From contig NW_024104619.1 of the NCBI RefSeq assembly GCF_003945595.2, positions 186,001 to 250,000 on the forward strand: a stretch of DNA of 64,000 nt. Reading direction: 5' to 3'. Origin of the DNA: Pipra filicauda (lineage: Eukaryota > Chordata > Aves > Passeriformes > Pipridae). Below are positions 1-13,050 of the stretch, one piece after another. Position numbers and translations under genes: made by a program. The notes under the pieces were generated by a model. It searched no databases, was not told the DNA's origin, and saw only the letters and a list, made by a program, of their open reading frames with translations. Within the stretch, counting starts at the first letter, position 1, and every line of letters starts with the position of its first letter.

Positions 1-1721
1 ATATCTGTGAGAATTTGAACAGTTACACATAGGAATACAAACCTGGAAAAAATGAAGTGAAAATGTAGGAAAAGACAAAAATCTGCAACAAAATTTTACA
101 AATGTCAGCATACCAGACCATTACAAACCCACTTTTAATAACTATCTTTTTTCAGAAATAGAAAACTCTGTTTATATAAGTAATCTAAATGTCAGTGATT
201 TATATAGCAGTATATTATTAGACAAACAGGAGAAAAGAGGAATTGATAAGAAGTTGGAGAAGATGCCAGGAAAAAGTGCCAGCAAGCTGACAGGAGTACT
301 GTGCTAAAAGTTGAAGATTATTAGTACAATTTCGGAAGAAGCTGCCCTGACATTTGATATTTTAATTAGTGTCCTTGACCAAAAAAAATGAGTATATGCC
401 AAGTGTGTGCATGTATGTCTTGTGTGTTTATTAGTCTCTCCTACCCTCTGCTCAGAGTGGTAAAATGTGCTGATAGGAAGCAACGTCAACAGACTGCAGG
501 ATCAAAGGACAAGAAATTACTTGAATCTGTTACTCCAGGAACTTGAATCGTGGACTAGCATCAATAGAATAAAGTGTAAAGCACAAGAGTGTGTATTTAT
601 GTACTGGAACTAATAGCAAGGGGTTCTGATCTATGATGAGTAATCATCATGTAGAAATGATGGAAGAAGAACATTTAATATATTGCTTTATCCCAAAATG
701 ATTATAAAGTACCAGTGTATTACAGCAAAACATAGGTGAATTTAATCTCATAATGCATCAGAAGAGAATTTTCTTGTTTAAATCCTTGGATTGTGAAATA
801 GCCAGTTTTGCTTAAATACATGGACTTCTGAGTCTGTGTTACGGTATGAAAACAGGTAGATAAATAATAATTTATTTTTTTTTTAAGAAAATATTGCTTT
901 TTAACCAAAAAGAAAAAAATCAGGCTGTGTTATAAAATTTTCATTATGTATTGCACCACTTGGTGCCCATTGTAAATATTGATGTTGGATTTATTAATTA
1001 CAAGGTGTTTACACTCTGTCTCCTGTTCAGCTGGGGAATTTGATGCTGTTATTTACTGCCATCAGTGTAGCTTCAAAAACAAAATTAGAAACCTAAGTGT
1101 GGGGACAGTTAAATAGAGTAGCAACAAAGTCATTTCCTTTCTATAGAGAGGACTAATCTAGAGAGATCTAGATCTTCTACTTCATTTTGCATTAGGCTCT
1201 CCCAAAAACCTTTCTCTCAAAAATTGAAAAAGAATGTTTTTTCTTTGAAAATCTACTTGGAAGAGGATCTGGACTGGTTGTTTCATTCTCTAGACATCAA
1301 ACGGTTCATTTTGTACTTATTTCTTTTGTAAAGGAAATAAATGCAAATTAAAAATGTGTGCAAATAAAAAATGTGTACAAATAAATAATTCCTTGCAAAA
1401 TGAAGCTGTTTAAAACTATTTTCTAGTACTATTATGTACTTTTACTGTGTTTTTCTAAGATATTGAACTCAAGAATTTAAGAAGAAAGAACATCAAAGTA
1501 GCTTTTGACAAAATGTGGGTTGAATAAAAATCCTCTTACAGGTTCTCCAACTTTTAATTACCTGAGAAATTTTAGACAGGTCCTGTGCTCAGAAATCTAC
1601 TGCTACATTTACCACCTTTGATGATGCCATTTTTGGATATTTAACAACATCAGTCCTGTGGTAGAAATTTTTCCTTTCTGTGGCTTATCACTGGAGTAAT
1701 TCTCTAGATTTTCTGATATTC
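1..1721. other. Unique AT-rich non-coding DNA
   Basis: No interspersed repeat, RNA gene or plausible exon is visible. Open frames here are about 60 codons or less, as expected by chance in sequence this rich in stop codons. Short A and T runs occur, for example near 860-880. Confidence 0.6.
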
Positions 1722-2168
1722 CACTCGTGGGTTGAGATAAAGTTCAACAGGGAATTCAAAACAGCCTCCACAAGCAATGCAAGACAAGGGATTTATTCAC
1801 TTCTGCCCATGGGCAGGCGGATGTTCAGCCATCTCCAGGACAGCAGGGCTCCATCATGGAGGGGTGACTTGGGAAGAAATAACACCATCAGGCTGAATGT
1901 TCCCCCTTACTTCTTCTTCCCACAGCTCTATACACTAAACATGACACCATGTGGTGGGGATCATCCCTTTGGTCAGTGGGATCAGCTGTCCTGGCTCTGT
2001 CCCCTCCTAACGCCTTGTACCCTCTGTCCCACTCACTGGTGGGGTGAGATGAGGGGCAGTAACAAAAACATCCCTGTGTTATCAGCACTGTTTTCAGCAC
2101 AGATCCAAGGTACAAACCCACACCAGCTACTATGATGAAAATTGACTCTATCCCAGATGAAGGCAGCA
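1722..2168 (-). mobile_element. Truncated ERV LTR (same family as 39662-40257)
   Basis: Read on the minus strand, this matches most of the LTR at 39662-40257 in the same order. The LTR 5' end lies at about 2157-2168, with the pattern of the reverse complement of an opening TGCTGG. The motif for a stretch resembling CAAAGGGATATTCC is seen degenerate near 1960-1975. The block ending in the CTCAACCCACGAG region sits at 1725-1740. The terminal 100 or so bases of the LTR 3' end, including the closing ACA, are missing at the low-coordinate side. The TATA region is degraded (about 1926-1940). Many substitutions separate it from the 39.7-kb copy, so it is old. The open frames at 1680-2135 (plus) and 1888-2229 (minus) lie in LTR sequence and are not genes. 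Confidence 0.85.
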
Positions 2169-4008
2169 CACAAAAAGACAAGATTTTTTCTTTTAAGTTT
2201 CTAAACTGTGATAAATGAAGAGGAAGCAACAGGGTGAGATCAAAGAGAACCTAAGACAAGAAAATAGACATTTATTTTTTCTTTTTTCTTTTTTTTTTTA
2301 ACAACCACCTTTAGAATTCTATCCTGTTTCACACACATGGTACACTCTATTGGTCATTTTTATATTCTATGTTAGGTAGATGAAACAATATAGAGCTCAT
2401 CTGCAATCCTTGAATGAAACAGCTGCTTTGAAAGCTTTTAGAACAGACTAAAGTGACATGATGTCTGCAGTTCAGTTGCTACATCAAATAATTACTTATC
2501 TAGTTAAAAATGTAGGGTTTTAATTAATTTTTTCCAACCTTTTAGTAATTTGGATCTCAGTCAATGAAATATCTGCGCTAGACCAAAGTATTTACAACTT
2601 TAATTGATTTGAGTGGGAACCTGAGGATCATAGTTCATTTTGATGTCCTGTTAGTCACAGTAAACATGGTGGACTGCTTAAATAATTTCACCTATTACAT
2701 TGTAGTAAAGCAGGCAATCATATTTTTGTATGGAAATGGCATAAAACAGCATAATGTCGGTTTTCTTTCTGTGATTAGTTGACCACCTTTCAACACAAAG
2801 TCCTTTGGTTTTGTAGTCTAACTTCCAATCACATCATGCAACACCAAGTAAACTGTCTTTCAGAAATCTGCAGTTTACTAGGTTTCCACGGTAACCAAGT
2901 TATTATCTCCTAAAATAATGTATGAGTTTTGTTTTAAAAGATCTAATTTCCATAAAGTTATTTTCATTACCCTTAAAGTTACAATCTTTTAATACTTTAC
3001 CAATTATGTTCCTTATCAACTTTGTCCAAAATTTCTGTTGTGCTAACTAGCTTAAATGTTGCCTAACTCATCTCACATTTATTTTAAAATATGAGGATTA
3101 ACTTCTGCACTGTTGGAGTCTTTCCAACGGTTTTTTAACACATCTAGAGATGCAATCTGTGTCACAGAGTTAGTCTGGGCCAGTTTTAAAAATCATTTCA
3201 GGTCAAGATGGGGGCACTTCTTTAATTTCATCATTAAGTTACTGTTTAATATGTTTATAGATTGTTACAAATGAATTTGCTTTCATAATAAAACACTAAA
3301 CTCTGTCATTAAACAAATCTCTCTTTCAGGCTAATTGGATGGAAGGAGTGCTAAGTTGCAATATATTTTGCAATAGTTAGAAACAGTGTTAACAGCAGAT
3401 TGTAAAGCCACAGCTCGGGATATGAGTGATAATGTTAAATTTCGCGAAAGAAAGGTTTTATTTCCAGGTGAATTCAAGCATGACATTTTTGTCATTTGTA
3501 GCTGTCCGTCGGTCTGAGTAAAAGACAGAGATTTTGGAGAATGTATGGGAATACACTGGAAAACAAATGAAATTTCTGATCAGATAACAGCCATTTACCA
3601 TTTGTTTTTATTACATTTAGAGAAATATTCAGTGTAAGGTCAAGAACTGTAGAGTGAGGGCAAAATCTCAATCTTATCTTCAAGCAGGGGAAAAAAAATA
3701 GGAAAAGAAATAAAAAAGTCAAACTTTTCGTCATTAAAAGGAATTTGTTTGATTGTTTCCAATTTTCTGTATTGGTACTGATGTTTGTCTACCTTAACTA
3801 AAACCAGCCCTAAATCATAGCTATAATATTTTTAAACCACTTTGAAATAATTTTTATTATGCTGATACACCTCTATCCTAAACCTGCCAGCTACATATAA
3901 ATACGTAGGAATATTTGATATTAGAAATTTCAGCCGAGGTTTTATGTACTAACATTATTTTTTGATTATTTTTCTCTCAACCAGAAGTAATCATCATATA
4001 TATATATG
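2169..4008. other. Unique AT-rich non-coding DNA
   Basis: No repeat family, exon or RNA gene recognised. A T-rich tract follows the LTR at about 2272-2300. The minus-strand open frame at 3492-3734 begins with low-complexity phenylalanine/leucine codons read from an A-rich tract and is not taken as a gene. Confidence 0.55.
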
Positions 4009-4038
4009 TAGACACACACATATATATGTGTGTGTCTA
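4009..4038. repeat. 30-bp perfect palindrome of (CA/TA/TG) units
   Basis: The segment is its own reverse complement over all 30 bases: TAGACACACA, then CATATATATG, then TGTGTGTCTA. It has no spacer. An (AT)n run at 3996-4007 and degenerate (TATG)n sequence to about 4047 flank it. It can form a cruciform or hairpin and probably arose from microsatellite expansion of CA next to TG. Confidence 0.9.
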
Positions 4039-4047
4039 TGTATGTAT

Positions 4048-7000
4048 TTAAGTTGTTAATTTTTTCAAAGCAAGTAGAAAGTAATTGGCATCTACATAAT
4101 TACTTTGTCCTGAGACTATTGTAATTGGGAAGGAGGAAATATCACAAATTTAGTAACAGCATTTTGTGCCACATACTGTAAATACAGTCCATTGGTTTTC
4201 ATAGTTTGTCATATTTACTTCATTATCAAACTCAGAACTTAAGCTGTTTACAGAAGTAGGAAAAAGATAGTGAAAAATTATATGAAATGTGAAGTCTTAT
4301 CTGTTATATTATTATAGTTGTTTGCTTCTGTAACCAGTCTATATCAGTAGTTCAGTTAGAAAACATTAACATTGCTTAAATATATATGCCTTGTTTAGTT
4401 CAGGTTTATTTTGTCCTTCTTTCTATGACACTATTTAGTATCTCCAGGATTTAAGACCTCTTTTTTATGTCACTGAATATGTACAGTGTCCCAGTCAGAA
4501 CATTTTGTGACTTGTATATCTGCCCATAACAAATTAACTGTTTTATTTTATCTGATCTAATGTAATTTTTAGAATACTTTTAATAGAACACATAACAAAG
4601 ATAAATGACGGTAAATGCAGGGGAAAAAAAGAAGAGAAGGAAAAAGCCCCCTCCCCTCTAAAATTATTCATACTAGATAAGAAAGTGAAATAGATAATCT
4701 ATATACCTCCCTCTCAGTGGCTCTGCTACTCAGATGTTGTGTACCAATGATCCTTCACTGAAAATGCTTCAGTATCTGGTCTAAAAGTAGAGAAAACCTT
4801 CCATTTTTTTTTAATTCTTTTCCCTTGGTCACTGATTAGTAAGATTTATAAGCATAAGCTGGGGGTATATTACAGAAAAACTTAAAGAGTTGGCCACCTG
4901 TATTATAGGGCTCTGATTCCAAGCGAATGAATATGACTTCCATCACTGAATACTTTCTGCCTTATGAGCACTATGTTAAAATTCATATCACTTTGGACTT
5001 CCAGTGGGAAAACTGTCATAGGTAACGCTAGTGTGGACTATATATTGATGGATTTTACAGCTTTGTCACATTAGCAATATTTCTGTGAGCATTTATCTTG
5101 CTGACAGTGACTTTGACAGTAGGAGACCCACTGTACAGAAACATTACACTTTCATTAAAATATCAAGCTGGTTTTCCTACCTGGTGGTCTGGAAAAGCTG
5201 TGCTTGTCTGCCTTGTAAATTAAGACTCTGGAGAGAAAGTAACCTTGAGACTTCTTTGCCTTGCAGGCCCTCTGTTACTGCCTAGTGATGAGAAGAGTCA
5301 TTTTTCTTAGTGCAGATGAGTGGTAGCTTCTTTTACTCTTTGACTTTGAAATCTCTGCTTCAGATTAAGTGAAATGTTAGGAGGAAAGGGATTCACACCA
5401 AAAAGCATCGATACAGCATCTCTATGTTGTAGTGATGGTCCTTTCACAATAGAACAAACAATCACACCCACTCTGCTAAGTTAGAGTTTTAGGAGAACAC
5501 TGTAGACTATGATAAAAATCATAAGAGGCCTTGAAGTTATTTGCTATGTTTTGCCCTCTCCTTGATGCAAATACTAGAGAATATTGCCAGTACATTTCAA
5601 TCACACATTTACTTATTTTTATTCCCCAGGAAAAATCTGTGACTTACTCATTTTCACCTGCCAAAATAGAAAAAAAGATGTTGGCAATCTAAAACTGTAT
5701 GAATCCAGCGTCTCATTTTCCTTTCAACCTAATTAGTAAAAAGATAAATCTTTCAATGGTTGAAGAAAAAATTCCTAGCATAGCATACACTTTTTCAAAA
5801 TAGAGCTAAAGGATTATTCTTTTCAAAAATACATTTTACAGGTAGCAGGTTGTGAAAGTTCCTGTAATTTATCAGATTATTGTAATCAGGATTTTTAAAG
5901 AAAAACTCTTGTGAAATTAACTCTAAGGACTTCCAGATGATGCTATGTAATAAAATAGACATTGTGCACATTTTTCTGAGATGTCGCAGTTCATTCTACT
6001 ACATTGGTTCATTGTTATAGAAAATTATCCTTATCTGTTCAAATGAGCATGAAAATTTTATTTTTTTGATTGGGCTTTGCAACTATTTCTTCCATTAAGA
6101 CATGTGACTGTGAAAGCATTAGTCAGTTTTGCATCTACTGATTTCTTTCAGAAATTCATATGCATTCAGGATATGACTGATCTGAATCCTTCTCATTTTC
6201 TTTTGTTACATAAGCCATAAACATCAGTTTGAGCAGTGAAAATCCTTTCCTTTGTACTGGCTGCTACAGTTGGATGTTAACCAAAAAATCTACAAAATAA
6301 TTTTTAAAAGAAAAAAAAATTGTGATAAGGTGAAGAATAAAAGAAAAAAAGACACATTAAAAGAATCCATAAAGTTTTGCCCAGCTGTCATCAAAGACAT
6401 TTACTCAGAGACAGACATGACATGAAACTGAAACTCAGAACAAATTAGACAAATCTCTCCAGTTATAGAATAAAAAAGTCTTCTTGAGAAAGAAGAAACA
6501 AAGTATAGCAGATGTCTATGAATCAAGGAGTTATTAGCCAAAGAGAGGAATTAAAATGATTAGTCTGTTGTCACTAGGAGGATACAATTTGATACAATCT
6601 ACTGCAGTCCATAGAAAGAGTGTAGATGATGGAACAAAAGACAAAGGAAAAAAAAAAGAGAATAAGCCATAATTAGCAGTTTATTGTTCTGCTCCATTGT
6701 AACATCTTTCAAATTAAGTCAGTGTTTGAAATATGCAAATTACTAAAATCAAAGATGTTTACTTGGCAGAAAGAGGGTTTCAGAACTAAAGAAAGTATAT
6801 TACAGTCTCGTAATTTATATGCTATTCTACTATGTTGCAGAAATCTAAGTGCAAGAGAAATTGTTTAAAAATTATATAAAATCATTGTGTTATGTGTTTA
6901 TTAGTCAGGTGTAATGAATTGCTTTTTTGTTCTTTCTTTCATAATTACCATGGTGGTCAGGGAAAGCACATAGTGACTAACTCCTTTCGTTTACCCTTTA

Positions 7001-8750
7001 AACAATTACTTTATTTTCCAAAGACATTTTACAGAAGCATTAAATGCATTTGTCACAGGACCTTGAAAAAATAGTTAAGAAAACTAGGAATAGGCTTTTT
7101 GTTTAGTATTAATATGTTTGAAAAATTTTGCAGTTTTCTTATAATTCCTATTATCAGGAGGATTACAGAATATTTTTAATCGTAACTAAGAAATCAAACA
7201 ACTTTTCAAAACATGAAGGATTATATTTAAACACAGGTACCACAAATATTTATTCTTTCTATAATAATTTTAATGTGATATAAAAAACTAAGTACTGGGT
7301 AATTTTTCTATGTACTCAACCTACGGCAAAATTCCTGCCTACTGCAACAAGTAAAGAATTGACCTCTGACTCTATTTGTAAAAGACTTTTGATATTCAAC
7401 TGCAAAATGTTTTTCAAGCTTTCCAAAGTCATTTTCCATGGCATAAAGATAAAATGACTATATCATTACAGTTAAATCCTTCTAATAATCTAGAATCAAA
7501 CTATTATCTTAAATTTTCTATTCAATATGAATATGTTCTTCAACACGAAGGGTTCCTACAAAAAAAGCAAACTAATGCAGATACTTAACTACTATTTAGA
7601 AATACTCTAGTAAGTGGTCAAAATCTGTAATGAACTAGTTAAAGCAAGGAGATGGAAGGAAGACTGAGATATGTCACCCTCAATCTTTTTCTAAAAAAAT
7701 CCCTTTCTTTGATCATACAAATTCTTCTTCACTCTAAAGATAGCTTACTGTAATACCCCGAGAGGACCTCAAGAAAAAAATTCTGTTAAATCCTCCAGAT
7801 GCAAATGACTTTCATGCTCGCTTTTCAAACAAAGACAAAAACATTATTCAATACATTGCACGTGGCAATGCCTCCTCTTTGGAGGAGTGATAAACTACCT
7901 GGCAGACAGCTGAGACCCTGAGTGTACCCAGTTAACCGAACGCTGATGTTTCCATCACGCTGAGTGGAGCTGCACAGGCCAAGAGGCTCTTGCTGTCTGT
8001 CTCTATAGTTCACATGACTGGGATGGGGATGTGCCTCAAGTGACTCTGACTCATGATTCATGAACTGCTTACATTCTTATGTAATCAGTCAGAAATAAGA
8101 CTTATTTCAGCAGACCTTCTTCCAGCAGACATACCCAGTAAATCACAATAAAGAGTCATATTCATTTGCCTCATTTTATTCATGCAATTTCTACCTTGAA
8201 TATAGCCTTGGATAAGGATCTATGTATGTAAATATGTGGAAAATATATTTTTAAAATTAATTATTAATAATTTTAACAAATTTTCGTTTTAACATTCATA
8301 GATATATTTTTTTTCTGTGCAATGAATTGTTTCAAAACCTGAAAATAAAGAAACACTATAAATGTAAGAACTCTGTAAGCTTTAGGTGTTTTCGAGTGCT
8401 ATCTTTGGTTACTGTTTCACTATTAATACCATTGTGATATGAAGATTTTGCTTTTTGCTTCCTGAAATAAGCCTTTGCTGGCAGCAAGACTTGCTCACCA
8501 ATAAGCACAGACTCCCATCACACTTCACTGCAGTACTGTAGTTTCTGGGGTGCTTAGACTTCACTAAAAGCTGGTAAGGGGTTCAGCATACAGGGCTTTT
8601 AGAAGAGTGCTTTGAATTCAGACTCTAGAAAAGATTTGCTGAGGGAGGAAGCCCAGAACACATAACAACAAATATTCAGTGTTTGGGAATATAGTCTAGG
8701 ATTTATCCAAGGGACTTGTTCAGATGATTTCTTCATCTGAACAAATTGTA
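4048..8750. other. Unique AT-rich non-coding DNA
   Basis: About 4.7 kb with no recognisable interspersed repeat or gene. A slightly more GC-rich block at about 7850-8065 carries a perfect AP-1-like TGACTCA at about 8049 and a 78-codon minus-strand frame (7825-8061). I do not recognise the frame and do not call it coding. Confidence 0.5.
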
Positions 8751-9212
8751 AAATCATAGAATATCCTAAGTTGGAAGGATCATTGAAGTCTAACTCCTGG
8801 TCCTGTACAAGATACCCTGATAATCCCATCGTATGCTTGAGAGCGTTGTCCAAAAGCTTCTTTGAACTCTGTCAGGTTTGGTGCTCTGACCACTTCCCCA
8901 GACAGCCTGTTCAGTGCCCAACCACCCTCCAGGTAAAAGAGATTTTTCTAATATGCAACCTAAACCTCCCCTGACACAGCTTCATGCCATTCCCTTGGGT
9001 CCTGTCACTGGTCACCAAAGAGAAGAGATCAGTGCCAGCCCCTCCTATTCCCTTCATGAGGAAGCTGTAACTGCAACGAGATCTCCTCTCAGTCTCCTCT
9101 TTTCCAGGCTGGACAAACAAAGTGATCTCAGCCATTGCTTGGATGGCTTCCCCTTTAGACCCTTCACCACCTCCATAGTCCTCCTCTGGACACTCTCTAG
9201 TAAATCCCTTGA
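8751..9212 (-). mobile_element. CR1 LINE, 5'-truncated, minus strand
   Basis: The 3' terminus lies at 8751, with an ATTCTATGAT-type end on the minus strand. Upstream of it is the CR1 3' untranslated region, then the C-terminal coding part of ORF2. Readable ORF2 signatures on the minus strand include the stretch encoding TSDRTQGNGMKL (about 8990-9030), which corresponds to the conserved C-terminal SDRTRGNGFKL of CR1. The copy is interrupted by small indels and is non-functional. It ends abruptly at about 9212, the usual 5' truncation. The subfamily shares its 3' part with the older fragment at 44186. Confidence 0.93.
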
Positions 9213-11351
9213 GACTCACTTAATGGAGAAAGGCAAGCACGTCTGAAGTATTGGGCAGATGTTTTCTGCTGAATGATTTGCAATCTCCAACCCTCTCTGT
9301 CTCTCTGTACTCTCTGCCAAGAAGCTGAAGGAATCCAGATCAGCTGCAGAGATTTGAAGTTAGGTGAGGTAACTTCAGCTGATCACATTACCCAGATTCC
9401 AAACACTTCTTGACAAAATCTCTCATCCACCTAAAGGAGTCATTCAAATGCACTCTTTGCAAACATACACTGCTGTATTTCAGGAAGCCAGTAAGCAAAG
9501 ATTTAGACAGTCTTTCCAATGAAATAAAATCTCCTTACTCCTCAGAGAAAGAGATGTACAACGACACTTGTGTGGCATATCCTTTAAATAGTAATTAAGT
9601 GCAAAATTAAAATTATATCCTTAGTAAGATGGATCGCTGGGGAAGTTGAACTGTTGCCTTTCCTGTAAATCACACTCATTACAATTACAGTCCAAAACTC
9701 GCTTGGGATTTTAAACCACTGGTATTTAAAAACAATTATGTTAATTTAGGTATGCAAATCAGTGTAATTACTGTTGCTTCCTATAGGTTTCCACATAATC
9801 AATGTGTGCTGTATCTTCTTGATGAGGTCAAGATTAGAATTTCCATTTTAATTTAGAGTTTTGTGTCTTTTAGAATGGTTTAAATCTTTCACTGAACTGC
9901 TGTTATTTTCTTGTAGTTCATATACTGTAACTGTCAGAGTACATGTGACTTTGCTCAATTATTGGAGTAAATTTATATATAATTAAAATTTCTTCAAAGA
10001 TAAATTGATTATTGATTTACCTTCTTTTCTTCCATAATTTTTTTTTAAATAATTTTAAAATCATTTAATAATTTTCTAATAATTTCTCAGCAATGATCCT
10101 TCACCAGCATCTGATGACCAGTTCCAAAGGAAATAGGGGGGATAAAGGACTAAACAGAAAGACTTTGCAATACAGAAAGCTGAATGTTGAACAGTGAGGC
10201 CTATGACCTGTGACAAACCAGATAGTGGAAAGAAGCAGAAGAGATGAAAGGAGTGGGAGGAAAGGGAACAATGATACTAGAGAATCAATAGGAAGCACTG
10301 ATGGGTGGATGGACATAAAGAGGGACTAGAACGTAAAATGAGCATTTGATAAATGAAGAGTAGAGACAAAAAATCAAAGGGGAAGTGGACATGGCTCAAG
10401 ATGAGCAGGAACTGGGGTAGAATATTGTTTAGAAGAGAAAACAGTGGCCGTGAATTAGGGTAATAAAAGTAAAAAAAAAAAACCACTTAGGAAAACTTAT
10501 TCTTATACTTTTTTTTTTTAATCAAAGTCTGAAGTCCATAAGGTTGGACAGAATATTAATTTGTCAAGGACTGTCCCTACAAGATAAAATCATGAAGTGT
10601 AGCACTTTTGAATCCTGTGTTGAGCACAATTTCACACTGATTTGCTTTTGTACCTAAAACACCTGTCAATCCCACAACAATTTTCCTTTGTTCTATATTC
10701 AACTCTTCTCCCATATATTTATAGAGAAAAATCATATCCTTTGCGAGATTGCAGTGTGCTCACCTAAACGAGTCAAGCATTTCCAATCATTTCTCATAAA
10801 AAGACTTCTCATTCCCTTAATCATTCTCTGTGCCTCTTCTGTTTCAAATTTATCTACCCTGAACATAGGAAGACTAAACTGAATCTTGTATTATGCACAA
10901 AAACTTGGTAGCTCATTGAAAAAAAGTATGTGTACGTTATATCTGTACACACATTTGTTTGTATATATATAGAATCAACATCTATATACTCTGGCACCAC
11001 ATCTGTCTTATTCCCAGATGCAATATATCCTGCCAGTGTGCACTATGATACAGTTTTACTACAGCAATCCTTGTATACTGCAGTAAGTTTGATAAGAAAT
11101 GATTGTGAGGTGAAGATGTGTGTGCTGATGTAATTGATAAATATTGCACTGTATGAGTGACAGTCACACTGCCTTAATTTCAATTCTCATTGTTTAGTTG
11201 CTGAGTATCTCTTCATTCCAAGAGTATGTGTTTTTAAATGTATATTTTGTATATATAACGTCAGGCCTGCTATTTTTATTCCTCTCCTAACTCTCTAATA
11301 ATAACATTGGAATGAAAATCTAAAACTAAGATACGTTGGCCTATGTTTTTG
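9213..11351. other. Unique non-coding DNA, AT-rich
   Basis: No interspersed repeat seen. A perfect octamer ATGCAAAT (POU-type site) at 9752-9759 lies among several TAATT cores (about 9685-9780). A purine-rich plus strand at about 10130-10460 produces the lysine- or leucine-biased minus-strand frames there. None is a credible gene. Confidence 0.5.
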
Positions 11352-11590
11352 AAAGGACAAGAGGACACAGCCTCATAGACATCAGGAAGAATTTCTTCAT
11401 GGAAAGGGTTGTCAGGCATTGGAATGGGCTTTCCAGGGAAGTGGTAGATTCACCATCCCTGGAGGTGTTGAAGAAATGACTGGATGTGGCCTCAGCGTTA
11501 TGGTCTGGCTGACCAGGTGGGGATTGGTCAAATGTTGGATTTGATGACCTTGGAAGTCATTTCCAACCTTAATGATTCTATGATTCTATG
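11352..11590 (+). mobile_element. CR1 LINE 3' fragment, plus strand
   Basis: The segment contains the CR1 C-terminal and 3' UTR sequence and ends in two ATTCTATG-type octamers at about 11574-11590. Near its 5' side (about 11372-11385) the block coding the RTRG-type motif is joined directly to the block starting CATCAGGAAGAATTTC. This indicates a short internal deletion against the usual CR1 order. It is 5'-truncated and has no coding capacity. Confidence 0.93.
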
Positions 11591-12280
11591 TTGTGGATGC
11601 AAAAAGGTAAGCTTAAAAAAATTATAAGGAACCAAATCCTTTGTTTATTTAGGTACAAGAGTGCATGGAGAAAACAAGATCTGTTAAAAGTATTTTTAAA
11701 TCTGCTTTCGTGGCCATGCTCAACACCACGTTAATGATTTTGCATTCACATATAATATTAGTGGAAAGGAAACTAGAATCTTGAGAAAAAAATTTTACAT
11801 TAGTATTCCAGTTAGATAGCATAGTCTGTTTACAAAATATCCAATATGCATTGAATTCTACATAGTAAACATGCTTTGAAATGGAGTTTCTGCATATTTC
11901 CTGGTTTACAAGCAAAACTTAGAATATTAAATCTGTAGTCAAAGATATCAGGTGTTGTTACACAGAGATATCAGAGAAAAGCACCTGCAAACTTAGAGAT
12001 TTTGGGCAATCTATGCAAACACATTGACTAAGTTATGTAGTTTGTGCCTACAAATATAAACTCGGTTTCTGTGCCCTTCTCACTGAGCATTTATGACATA
12101 CTTCCTAATAAGCTCCACACTCATTTTATAACCTATAGTCCTTTATAATGCAACCAATTTATTAACAGTGCCATTAAAATCATGTTTCAAAATGTCATAT
12201 TCCCCCTTCAGAATCATGTATGTATGAAATTCAGAATAATTTCTGGTACTCATGATGTGAAATCTAATTTTAACAAACTG
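11591..12280. other. Unique AT-rich non-coding DNA
   Basis: No repeat or gene recognised. The minus-strand frame at 11649-11915 (88 codons) has no recognisable domain and is treated as chance. Confidence 0.5.
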
Positions 12281-12395
12281 TTGTTAAAGAGAACTTGCAT
12301 TTTTGTGTGATTTTAAGTCTTCACTTGTTAAAAGAGATATTTAAGTCTTCTCTTGTTAAAGAGAACTTGCATTTTTGTGTGATTTTAAGTCTTCA
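12281..12395. repeat. Tandem duplication, 72-bp period, perfect 43-bp copies
   Basis: The 43 bases at 12281-12323 (starting TTGTTAAAGAGAACTTGC and ending AAGTCTTCA) recur without mismatch at 12353-12395. The offset is 72 bp. The spacer at 12324-12352 holds a further partial, diverged copy of the same motif (AAGTCTTCTCTTGTTA). Perfect identity implies a recent local duplication. Confidence 0.95.
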
Positions 12396-12896
12396 TACAA
12401 GCATCTTTATTTAGACCTTGAACTAGACACTACCTTCTTTGAAGAAATTCAAGACCAATAGATAATGTGTAACTACCACATATTAAAGATGTCAATCAGA
12501 AAGTTTACTTTATTCATAACACTGATAAAACTTTCATTCTGTGAATCTCACAGACCCATTAATTTAATCAAATCACTGTAAGTTATCCCTGAAGAATTCC
12601 AGTTTAATATGTAGCTTTTTCCCCCCTGTGTAGCCACTTCATTTTAGCCCACATTAATTCTTTGATTATTTGATACTTTTAACAGAATAAACAAGCTAAG
12701 GAGATCAGTATAGCTCTATGCAAAGGTGGTAAGACTAGAACTGACCAAAGCTGAATGTAATTCTAGCTTTCCTATTGAAAAGCGGAATATTCTAAAATTG
12801 GAAATAATATTTAAAAATGCGTGTAATTGTTTTGCAAAGGCATTTTCTGGATCTTGCAAGGCTTTACAGGGTCTTGTAAAGGTTTGAACCAAGATT
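12396..12896. other. Unique AT-rich non-coding DNA
   Basis: No feature recognised. Confidence 0.5.
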
Positions 12897-13050
12897 TGAT
12901 GCCCTGTCCATGGAAATGTTCAAGACCAGGATGGATGGGGCTCTGAGCAACCTGATCTGATGGAAAGTGTCCCTGTCCACGGCAGGGACGTTGGAATGAA
13001 ATTGTTTTTGAGGTCCTTTCCAACCCAAACTGTTCTGTGATTCTATGATT
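12897..13050 (+). mobile_element. CR1 LINE 3' fragment, plus strand
   Basis: Short CR1 3' end. It has the block TGTTCAAGACCAGGATGGAT (about 12916), the block around GGGCTCTGAGCAACCTG (about 12937), then AACCCAAACTGTTCTGTGAT followed by ATTCTATGATT at the 3' terminus (13050). It is heavily 5'-truncated. The minus-strand 70-codon frame across it is a shadow. Confidence 0.92.

Noticed and set aside
1680..2135. 151-codon plus-strand frame
   Set aside because: Lies almost wholly in the antisense of an LTR; the peptide has no domain and the frame is not kept in the sister LTR at 39.7 kb.
3492..3734. 80-codon minus-strand frame with a hydrophobic start resembling a signal peptide
   Set aside because: The hydrophobic run is a translated A-rich tract (reverse strand T-rich); no other coding evidence.
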